Source: CAYYIS01 sp964470965 (GTDB lineage: Bacteria; JAAXHH01; JABIQT01). From it: a stretch of 43,031 bases of DNA. This document shows, in pieces, positions 1 through 7,210 of this stretch. The translations under genes were made by a program, and so were the position numbers. The stretch's first letter is position 1. Each line of letters begins with the position of its first letter. The stretch lies in assembly GCA_964470965.1 (NCBI GenBank), contig CAYYIS010000042.1, forward strand, positions 1 to 43,031, read 5' to 3'. Under the pieces are notes generated by a model that worked only from the letters and a program-made list of their open reading frames with translations, had not been told where the DNA came from and searched no databases.

Positions 1-127
1 GGACAAACTGTATGATCTGGTGGATATCTGGTAGGAATCCCATGTCCAGCATCCGATCGGCTTCAGCGAGCAAGAGATACCGTATCGTTTTGATCCCCTC
101 TTCCCTAATTCCTAAAGTGACATGAAA
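1..127 (-). pseudogene. DEAD-box RNA helicase remnant
   Basis: The minus strand reads about 42 residues containing EADRMLDMGFLPDI, the motif II region of DEAD-box RNA helicases (normally LDEADRMLDMGF). An in-frame TAA stop (128-130) lies a few codons before the homologous stretch and there is no start codon between them, so the N-terminal half with the Q motif and Walker A is missing. The first Asp of DEAD is Ala here (AEAD), which would remove a catalytic Mg-binding residue. What follows beyond the left edge cannot be seen. I read it as a decayed, 5'-truncated helicase gene; an assembly edge effect is possible but would not explain the AEAD change. Confidence 0.6.
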
Positions 128-280
128 TTAAATCTTGTAAAGGGATCATATCTCTATTACTATGCGTATCAATATAATTCGTATGTTTATAGCAGCCACA
201 TTACACTCATATTAGTTTCTATGCGAGTAACGGAAGCCCATCTGTTCGCGGCGCAGCAGTCCTCTTGACTCCATGCCACA

Positions 281-726
281 ATAACCGTCATCCTATTTAC
301 AGCCCTGTGCCTGTTTTCATTCGTCTTACCGGCGCAAGGTGTCGTCATAGACTCATCCCTTTACCGGCAGGCCGATACCGTATTCAATGGAGAAAGGGCG
401 TTCGCGAACGGTCCGGGCTTTGACGTTTGCCAGGGCAACAAATTCGAACAACATGTCAACGCCGACTTAAACGATCATGCGGATACGCCGGGCAGGGTCT
501 GGATAGAGTTGGCGGGCGTTGAGTCACCGATCCGAATGAACTGAAGCAGGTGCGTGTGGTGGTAACCACCGGGCCGGTGAATCTTGCCAAAGCGAATAGC
601 AACAACGCATTGTGTATGCTAGATGTTATCGAAACCAATGCGATCCAGCGGTCCGATAACGAAGAAAACAACTGCCAGAATGCTATGAGCACCGCTCGGG
701 AAAACGGCGGAATTCCCACCAGGTAG
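281..726 (+). pseudogene. Frameshifted remnant of a secreted-protein gene
   Basis: From about 281 one frame reads a hydrophobic stretch (TVILFTALCLFSFVLPAQG) like a signal peptide with an Ala-X-Gly end, followed by about 65 polar, protein-like residues to a TGA at 542-544. The reading then continues convincingly in the -1 frame (NELKQVRVVVTTGPVNLAKAN and on) to a TAG at 724-726. A stop codon at 266-268 lies just upstream and there is no ATG before the hydrophobic stretch. One frameshift plus loss of the start would explain this. I do not recognise the family. A sequencing error could account for the frameshift but not for the missing start. Confidence 0.45.
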
Positions 727-967
727 TAATGGGAGGAAAAAGAAATCTTCACCGCCTGGACACGCTGGCATGAAGAAACACTGGATTCCCTCGCAGGCGG
801 CCCGATTGAAGGCCCCAGAGCGAAGCATTCCATACGAAACGGGACGAGGAAAAGACAAGAGCGCGATAACGACTGAAGGATGCATTGGCGGGATTTACGG
901 GAGCGGCAGGGAAAGAAGAACCTGCACCGTTCGGATATTCAGGGAGTCAAAGCCCTGTTCATGTTCG

Positions 968-1849
968 ATGATGGGATTTTCCCATGTTAAAGGAATATAC
1001 ACAACGACCATAGGATTCATCTTTCTGATTCTTGCCACTGGGTTGACCTCCGTATTCGGTCTGGTCGTAAAATCGGCGGACCACACCGGACGGAACCCCG
1101 TCTCCGTGGGCAGTATCAATTATATGTTCGCGGCGATTGCCAGTGGATTAATCCTGCTCGCTGATCAAGCGTGGCAACCGGACGCGGCAACCGTCCTTAT
1201 CGGGGCGGCGACAGGTGTGTTTTACGTAGTCGCCTTCTGGTACCTTGTAATCGCTGTGAGACAGGGCGGTGTGGCTATCACCATGGCGATCGTACGGCTG
1301 GGCGTACTGATCCCGATCCTGTGCTCTATATTCATCTGGTATGAAACACCGAGTGTCGCCCAAACGGTGGGTATTCTGTTCGTCTGTATCTCCCTGCCGC
1401 TCCTGAGCATCGGTGTTGCCGAAAACAAAATGTCCCTGGGCAGCACGGTCTGGCTCATTGGGATGCTGTTCGTGACCACCGGTTTCTGTCACCTTTCGCC
1501 CAAAATATTCCGTGAGTTGGCGCCGCAGGGCGATGAGACGGTGTATCTATTTTCGCTTTTCAGCGTGGCAGGTGTCCTGAGCCTGATTTTTATCAAAAAG
1601 CAGGGAATTCCTTTACAGCGCCGTGATTACGGGCACGGCATATTACAGGGAATATGCAATCTTCTGGGTACGTATAGTATCGCCATGGCCCTGAAGTATC
1701 TCCCCGGAACTTTTGTTTTTCCATTTACGAGCGCCGCCGGTGTAGCTCTGACTACCGCCGCCGCAACGATCATCTGGAAAGAAAAACTGGGACTGTATGC
1801 TTACGTGGGCATCGCCCTGAGCATCATCGCCCTGGTGCTGATAAATTGA
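968..1849 (+). CDS. DMT-superfamily (EamA-like) membrane transporter
   Basis: A 293-residue, very hydrophobic protein with about ten predicted membrane segments, the size and pattern of drug/metabolite transporter (EamA-type) permeases with two 5-TM repeats. The reading frame is open back to 770, but the first 66 codons encode a polar, Arg/Lys-rich stretch unlike the family, so the paired ATGs at 968/971 are taken as the start; no strong ribosome site is visible. Substrate unknown. The last segment ends in GIALSIIALVLIN, as in EamA proteins where the final helix closes the repeat. The methyltransferase follows after about 50 bp on the same strand, so the two may be cotranscribed. Confidence 0.75.
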   Translation: MMGFSHVKGIYTTTIGFIFLILATGLTSVFGLVVKSADHTGRNPVSVGSINYMFAAIASGLILLADQAWQPDAATVLIGAATGVFYVVAFWYLVIAVRQGGVAITMAIVRLGVLIPILCSIFIWYETPSVAQTVGILFVCISLPLLSIGVAENKMSLGSTVWLIGMLFVTTGFCHLSPKIFRELAPQGDETVYLFSLFSVAGVLSLIFIKKQGIPLQRRDYGHGILQGICNLLGTYSIAMALKYLPGTFVFPFTSAAGVALTTAAATIIWKEKLGLYAYVGIALSIIALVLIN

Positions 1850-1901
1850 CGGAATCTCTGCATTTGTTATGCTCCATTCATCACTGTTTTTCGGAGTCTA
1901 C

Positions 1902-2699
1902 ATGCCCTCCTGGTCAACCGTTGGTAACATCCTGGATCGACTGGAAGCACGGCATTTAAGGCCGGAATGTCCTCCAGTGTTGCAAATCAAGCCGGTAGAT
2001 TGGCAATCGCTGCCTGCGGAAGTGGATCCCACCGGTGGTATGATGGAAGGGCTCCGGGCACAGCGAAAGCGGTGGCAGGTGGAGAACGTGATCCATGTCC
2101 TCGGCGAATTGGTCCGACCGGGGAGCGTGATCGTGGATTTCGGCTCCAGTTCCGGTAACCTGGGGTTGCCGGTTGCCGCGTGTTATCCAGAGTCACACGT
2201 CTTTATCGTTGACAAAAAACCCCGGACGGTTGAGATCGCACGTTCGCGTATCGAACGGTCCGGTCTGAAGAATGCGGAATTGTATCCCGGTTTTGTGCAA
2301 GAAGTGACGATCCCCTTTGACATCGGCCTGGGTTTGCATCTATGCGGCGACGGGACCGATCAGGCACAGATGAAATGCCTGGACCAGAGGGTACCCTACG
2401 TGATGGCTCCTTGCTGCATCGGTTTCATCCGGCGGAGCCCTCTTACGTATCCGCGCAGCAAGATATTCTGTGATGTGATTGACCGTAAAGAATACGACTG
2501 GCTCGCTAGTGCTGCCGACTGGACATGCCGCGATGAAGAGAGCGAACAGCACCTGCGCGGCAAACGTTGTATGGGATTCGTCAATCTGGATAGAAATCTC
2601 GCCGCGGAAGAAGCAGGCTACACAACCGCACATTACACCATGCATCCCTCGGATGCATCGCCGAAAAATGAGATAATCGTTGGAAGAATGCTGGAGTAA
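1902..2699 (+). CDS. Class I SAM-dependent methyltransferase (Methyltransf_32-like)
   Basis: A 265-residue protein. The SAM-binding motif I reads VIVDFGSSSGNLGLPVA (about residues 80-96), followed by an acidic turn in VFIVDKKP. Further on, LGLHLCGDGTD and YVMAPCCIGF match the pattern seen in the GSTCD/METTL25-like Methyltransferase_32 family, in which a His-Cys motif and a 'PCC' motif lie close to the active site. The substrate is not evident; related proteins are suspected to act on RNA or small molecules. The frame is open to an ATG at 1869, but the ATG at 1902 is preceded at good spacing by GGAG, so I use it. Only 3 bp separate this gene from the kinase-SIS gene, implying an operon. Confidence 0.75.
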   Translation: MPSWSTVGNILDRLEARHLRPECPPVLQIKPVDWQSLPAEVDPTGGMMEGLRAQRKRWQVENVIHVLGELVRPGSVIVDFGSSSGNLGLPVAACYPESHVFIVDKKPRTVEIARSRIERSGLKNAELYPGFVQEVTIPFDIGLGLHLCGDGTDQAQMKCLDQRVPYVMAPCCIGFIRRSPLTYPRSKIFCDVIDRKEYDWLASAADWTCRDEESEQHLRGKRCMGFVNLDRNLAAEEAGYTTAHYTMHPSDASPKNEIIVGRMLE

Positions 2700-2702
2700 A
2701 CC

Positions 2703-4361
2703 ATGCCTTTGAATATCGATCAGTCAAAGCGTGTTGTCGGCATCGGCAGCAATGTGGTAGACGTCATCTATCGGGTGAATCAGGTCGCCGGGCCGGAGGA
2801 AAAAACGTATATCCTTTTTAACGATGAGGGGGCGGTAGTAAAGGAAGTAGTTGGTGGTGTGACGTTGAATCATCTGGCTTGGGCTAATCTGTTAGGGTTG
2901 CCCACCGGCCTGTTCGGCTTTCAGGGCGATGATCGGTATGGGATGATGATCCGCTCGGAGATGGAGCGTCATGGGATCGACGTCAGCGCCATAGAAGTGA
3001 AACCAAATGCGCACTCCTCATTTTCCGTAGTTAATGTGGCGGCCGACGCTAACCGGGCAATTTACATGGCCCGGGCGTTGACCGGGACCACTACCGGGCG
3101 GGACATCGAGCAATACTTCGCCTCGTATATCCGGTCCGCCGGTATGGTTACCACCGAGATATCACAGCTTCCGCTAGAAGCTGTGATCGCTGTTCTGAAA
3201 ATCGCGCTGCAGGCCGGCATCCCTACGGTACTGGATGTGGATGTGCCCCCTGATTTCGCTATCGATGTAGCCAGACTCGGCTCTGCTGAAGCGTTCGATG
3301 AGGCGGTCTCCTTGGCGGATGTGGTTAAACCTGCGAAAGCAGCGGCTGAGCAGATGGTAGAAGGCGATTCACCGGAGGATCAGGCAGAGGCTCTGTACCG
3401 GAAGTACGGTTCCCAGCTGTTGGCCATTACAGACGGTGAGCGGGGGTGTGTTCTGACGAATGGGGCAGAAACGCATAGATTCGATGCCCGCGAGATCAAG
3501 CCACGGGACAGTACCGGCGCCGGTGATGCCTTTCTCGGAGGGCTTATCGCCGGTGTCTTCTATGGCCTTTCGTCCGAAGATACCGCGAAGCTTGCCAATG
3601 CATGTGGTGCTGTATGCTGCCTGGTGGACGGAGCATTTCCTCTGATCGATGGGAGTCTGGACGACATTCAATCTTTATACGACGGCGATCCGCTTCCCGT
3701 CTTCCGCGTGCAGAAAAAAGAAACTACCCAACGGCCTCCTAAACGTGATCCGGGTACCGCCGGTCTGGACTCCGTCCGCCTGGCCAGCCAGGCACTGCAA
3801 ACGATTCATACCCTAATGACACCAACCTATTACGACGGCGCTATCCGACTGATACTAGATGCGGAAGCACAGGGAAACAGGGTGCATGTCTCCGGCGTGG
3901 GTAAACCGCGTCATATCGCCCATAAGCTGACAGCGACACTTCAGAGTACAGGAACAAAGGCCTATTTCCTGGACCCCACCGATTGCAACCATGGCGACAG
4001 CGGACAGGTGGCGGGGGGCGATGTGGTCATCGCCATTTCACATAGCGGCCGGACACAGGAGCTGCTGGAGGCGGTGGCTACAGTTAAAAATAACGGTGCG
4101 TGGATCATCAGTATAACCGGAAACAAGGAATCCGAACTTGCCAACCTCAGCGATGTCTTGCTTCATGTACCAGTCACCGGGGAAGCAGGTCCCCTGGGAT
4201 TAGCGCCAACGCTGAGCACAACATGTCAACTTGCCGTGGGCGATGGTCTGGCCGTGGCCCTGAAAGTGAAGCGGGGGTTCACGGCGGAGGATTTTAAACA
4301 ATACCATCCTGCGGGAAGCCTTGGCAAATTGCTGGAAGACCCGTTAAAAGGAAACACATGA
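2703..4361 (+). CDS. PfkB-family sugar kinase / SIS sugar-phosphate isomerase fusion
   Basis: 552 residues with two enzymes in one chain. Residues 8 to about 320 are a ribokinase/PfkB kinase: an N-terminal GIGSNVVDVIYRV strand, a GG-type substrate lid, and the ATP/anion-hole motif DSTGAGD at 269-275, with D275 the catalytic base. Residues from about 360 to the end are a SIS domain close to KdsD/KpsF/GutQ: VSGVGKPRHIAHKLTATL, HGDSGQV, AISHSGRTQEL, PLGLAPTLSTT and HPAGSLGKLL. The paired CBS domains usual in KdsD are absent. The linker around 335-350 is Lys/Arg/Pro-rich. The stop overlaps the start of the HAD phosphatase (ATGA). A kinase, an aldose/ketose-phosphate isomerase and a phosphatase together suggest synthesis or salvage of a phosphosugar; which sugar is not visible. 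Confidence 0.88.
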   Translation: MPLNIDQSKRVVGIGSNVVDVIYRVNQVAGPEEKTYILFNDEGAVVKEVVGGVTLNHLAWANLLGLPTGLFGFQGDDRYGMMIRSEMERHGIDVSAIEVKPNAHSSFSVVNVAADANRAIYMARALTGTTTGRDIEQYFASYIRSAGMVTTEISQLPLEAVIAVLKIALQAGIPTVLDVDVPPDFAIDVARLGSAEAFDEAVSLADVVKPAKAAAEQMVEGDSPEDQAEALYRKYGSQLLAITDGERGCVLTNGAETHRFDAREIKPRDSTGAGDAFLGGLIAGVFYGLSSEDTAKLANACGAVCCLVDGAFPLIDGSLDDIQSLYDGDPLPVFRVQKKETTQRPPKRDPGTAGLDSVRLASQALQTIHTLMTPTYYDGAIRLILDAEAQGNRVHVSGVGKPRHIAHKLTATLQSTGTKAYFLDPTDCNHGDSGQVAGGDVVIAISHSGRTQELLEAVATVKNNGAWIISITGNKESELANLSDVLLHVPVTGEAGPLGLAPTLSTTCQLAVGDGLAVALKVKRGFTAEDFKQYHPAGSLGKLLEDPLKGNT

Positions 4362-5221
4362 TACGATTTATCGCATTTGATCAGGACGAAACCGCATTGA
4401 TGCCGGACGGCAAACCTTCTGCCGCCGGCATAAATGCGATCGAAGACGCGCTCGACCGAGGCATTGTTGTTGCCTCCGTCAGCGGGCGGAATATCGATAG
4501 AAGCTGCGAACCATTTCTGCATGTGCAGCCAGTTTTCGATCGGTTGTATATCATCGCCAATAACGGTAGCATTATCGTCAGCCCGGTGAAAAACGGCCGA
4601 CGGGAGCTGTTGTACGAGAAACGGATCCCGCAGGCCACGCTGTTCGAGGTTCTGGACTACATCGAGCGGTACGATTACAACTTTGTTTACAGCTGGCTCC
4701 GGATGACTCCGGAGGGTGCCAAAGACAGTGTTATCGCCAACAGGATAACCGAATCTATAGCAGGTATCATCTCGCAGAACGGCGCACAGATAGCTATAGA
4801 TACGGATATTCTGTCGCTGCTCAGAGCGGGCGACTATCCATCACCGCCCAAGTTGCTGGTATTGCCGGGGCTTGATCGTAGGGAGGCGGTGATCCAGGAT
4901 TTGAAGGATACGTTCGGCGATCGTCTTTATGTGGTCAAGACAAGTCCCGACCGTATCGAGATCATGAACCCAGAGGTGAATAAAAAAGAAGGTATCGCTT
5001 ATCTCACCAGGCGCTACGGCATTTCGCTCGATGATGTGATGGCCATTGGAGACGGCGAAAACGACCTGCCCATGCTCTTTAACGCCGGCCTGGGGGTTAT
5101 CATGGGAGATGCGACGGAATCCGTACGAAAAGAAGGAGAAGCACGCGGCCTGGTCATAGGTCCGCCTCATCATGAGGACGGTTTCGCCTGGGCGGTTCGG
5201 AGATTCGCGCTGAAGGAGTAG
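4358..5221 (+). CDS. HAD-superfamily (Cof-type, IIB) sugar phosphatase
   Basis: 287 residues with all four HAD motifs: I, FDQDETAL (D8 and D10; the usual Gly after DxD is Glu), II, ASVSGR, III, a Lys in PEVNKKEG, and IV, AIGDGENDLPML, followed by GVIMGDATESV. This is the Cof/IIB layout with a cap domain between motifs II and III. Cof-type enzymes dephosphorylate small phosphosugars and related metabolites. The start codon overlaps the stop of the kinase-isomerase gene by 4 bp, so translation is probably coupled and the enzymes should share a pathway. A role in a heptose- or KDO-like sugar route is possible, but KdsC and GmhB belong to other HAD subclasses. Confidence 0.85.
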   Translation: MIRFIAFDQDETALMPDGKPSAAGINAIEDALDRGIVVASVSGRNIDRSCEPFLHVQPVFDRLYIIANNGSIIVSPVKNGRRELLYEKRIPQATLFEVLDYIERYDYNFVYSWLRMTPEGAKDSVIANRITESIAGIISQNGAQIAIDTDILSLLRAGDYPSPPKLLVLPGLDRREAVIQDLKDTFGDRLYVVKTSPDRIEIMNPEVNKKEGIAYLTRRYGISLDDVMAIGDGENDLPMLFNAGLGVIMGDATESVRKEGEARGLVIGPPHHEDGFAWAVRRFALKE

Positions 5222-5285
5222 TGTTAAGCAGCGTCTGTAGTCACGCCCTAAACGGTGACTTCACCATTTTCAACAATCCCGTCAT

Positions 5286-5322
5286 TGTTTATCCCGAATA
5301 ACATATTAAGTTGGGATAAACA
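5286..5322. promoter_or_regulatory. 10-bp perfect inverted repeat upstream of the methionine/folate gene
   Basis: TGTTTATCCC (5286-5295) and GGGATAAACA (5313-5322) are perfect inverted arms around a 17-nt AT-rich centre, ending about 35 bp before the ATG of the homocysteine methyltransferase/MTHFR gene. There is no T-run after it, so it is not a standard terminator for the preceding operon. It could be an operator or an mRNA hairpin. I see no SAM-I or cobalamin riboswitch consensus in the 135-bp gap. Confidence 0.4.
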
Positions 5323-5356
5323 CATACGTTGATTTACTCCGGCGGACAAAATAATC

Positions 5357-7186
5357 ATGGACGAACCAATACTCGATCATTTGCGCCATGCGTTGCTGGT
5401 CGGCGATGGCGCTATGGGAACGATGTTATACGCGCGCGGTATTTCGCTCGGTGTTAGCTATGACGAATTGAACCTCAGCCGTCCGAATATCGTTTGTTCC
5501 ATCCATGAAGAGTACGTAGCTGCCGGGGCCGGTCTTATTGAGTCCAACACCTTCGGCGCCAACCGGGTGGCATTAACCAGGCACCATCTGGAAGACCACG
5601 TGGCCGAAATCAACCGCCTGGGAGTCGCACTTGCCCGGCAGGCAGCCGGGAACAGTGCCTACGTGGCGGGTGCAATCGGCCCTATATATGGGGATAAGCT
5701 TGAAGAGATAACGGAAGAAGACCTCATTTCGGCGTATAAAGAGCAGATCACCGCACTCCATGACGCCCGCCCCGATGCGATTATCTTCGAAACTTTTTTA
5801 ACTCTGAATTCTCTTTCAGTGGCATTGAGGAACTGCCGTTCCTTGACCGATCTGCCCCTGATCTGTCAACTTGCACTCGACGAATACGGACGTACAAGGG
5901 ACGGCGTCGATGTTACGGAAGCATTTCATCAGTTGTATGATCTTGGCGCCAACGTAGTTGGTGCCAATTGCCGTAGTGGACCGCGGGGGTTGATCGGTGC
6001 ACTGCAGCAGGTTCCACTCAGCGGTCTGATTCTGTCCGCCTTCCCCAACGCCGGTTCTCCGGACTATGTCGATGGTCGTTTTATGTACCAGGCATCACCC
6101 GGATATTTCGCGGAAAGCGCTATCCGCCTGAGGGATCAGGGGGTACGCCTAATCGGCGGATGCTGTGGTACTACGCCTGATCATATTCTTGCTGTCGCCC
6201 AAGCACTGGAGGGCCGGGATGTGGTCACCAAGAAAAGGCCGCGCGTGGTGGTGCGCGAGCCACAGACCGAAGCTCAACCGTTAACGGAAAAGCCGGCAGA
6301 ACCGACCGTGATTGATCTGGTGAAACGGCGCGTAACGGTCATCGTAGAACTGGATCCCCCACGGGACCTTCGGTACAAGAAGACCATCGACGGTTCGGCA
6401 GCATTGAAAGAGGCCGGGGCGGATGCAGTGACCATGGCGGATAACTCTTTGGCTGAAACGCGCATCAGTAATATGGCCATCGGTCATATAGTAAAACAGA
6501 AGGTCGGCATTCGACCGTTTCTGCATGTGACCTGCCGGGACCGAAACATGGTCGGCATGCAATCTCACCTGCTCGGTCTACACGCACTCGGTATAGACCA
6601 TGTACTTGCGGTGACCGGAGATCCAGTGAAATTCGGCGATCAGCCGGGGGCCAGCAATGTATACGATACATCCTCCTTCGAGTTAATCCAGCTAATCAAA
6701 CAGTTGAACCGGGGCGTGGGGTTTTCCGGAAAAGAGCTGAACGGCAACACCAATTTTACTGTGGCCGCCGCGTTTGAGCCGAAATATGACAAACTAGACC
6801 GCCATATCCGTCGTCTAGAAAAGAAAATTGAATCCGGCGCCGATATGGTCATGACCCAGCCGATTTTCGACCCTCGGCGGGCCAAGGAAGTGTACAACGC
6901 TACCAAGCACCTCGGGTTTCCCATTTTTCTTGGCATTATGCCGCTGGCCAGTTCCGGCAACGCGGAATTACTGCACAACGAGGTGCCGGGTTTTACGATT
7001 CCCGATGAGGTCCGCGCCAGAATGGCAAAGGTCGGTCGTGGCCCCAAAGCACGCCGTGAAGGTGTCGAAATCGCCAAAACGGTTGCGGACGGCATTCTAG
7101 AATACTTTAATGGTATCTATATGATGACTCCGTTCAACCGGTACAGTATGACGGTGGCTCTGACGAAACATGTCACCGGAAAATAA
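5357..7186 (+). CDS. Bifunctional homocysteine S-methyltransferase / methylenetetrahydrofolate reductase
   Basis: 609 residues. Residues 1 to about 290 are a homocysteine S-methyltransferase barrel: VGDGAMGTMLYARG at the start, a Cys in GANCRSGP and the Cys pair in IGGCCGTTPDHI, the three zinc ligands of this family. Residues from about 315 to the end are a MetF-type FAD-dependent 5,10-methylene-THF reductase (TVIVELDPPRD, HVTCRDRN, VLAVTGDP, ADMVMTQPIFD). The arrangement matches Bacillus YitJ-type proteins. It would make methyl-THF and remethylate homocysteine to methionine. The gene stands alone, with an inverted repeat in its leader, and converges with the secreted-protein gene ending 25 bp away. 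Confidence 0.92.
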   Translation: MDEPILDHLRHALLVGDGAMGTMLYARGISLGVSYDELNLSRPNIVCSIHEEYVAAGAGLIESNTFGANRVALTRHHLEDHVAEINRLGVALARQAAGNSAYVAGAIGPIYGDKLEEITEEDLISAYKEQITALHDARPDAIIFETFLTLNSLSVALRNCRSLTDLPLICQLALDEYGRTRDGVDVTEAFHQLYDLGANVVGANCRSGPRGLIGALQQVPLSGLILSAFPNAGSPDYVDGRFMYQASPGYFAESAIRLRDQGVRLIGGCCGTTPDHILAVAQALEGRDVVTKKRPRVVVREPQTEAQPLTEKPAEPTVIDLVKRRVTVIVELDPPRDLRYKKTIDGSAALKEAGADAVTMADNSLAETRISNMAIGHIVKQKVGIRPFLHVTCRDRNMVGMQSHLLGLHALGIDHVLAVTGDPVKFGDQPGASNVYDTSSFELIQLIKQLNRGVGFSGKELNGNTNFTVAAAFEPKYDKLDRHIRRLEKKIESGADMVMTQPIFDPRRAKEVYNATKHLGFPIFLGIMPLASSGNAELLHNEVPGFTIPDEVRARMAKVGRGPKARREGVEIAKTVADGILEYFNGIYMMTPFNRYSMTVALTKHVTGK

Positions 7187-7210
7187 CCGTTTATCACCCA
7201 TTTTGCGATT

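Noticed and set aside
770..967. N-terminal extension of the DMT transporter frame
   Set aside because: Polar Arg/Lys-rich sequence unlike the family; it also begins in the decayed region, so the start was placed at 968.
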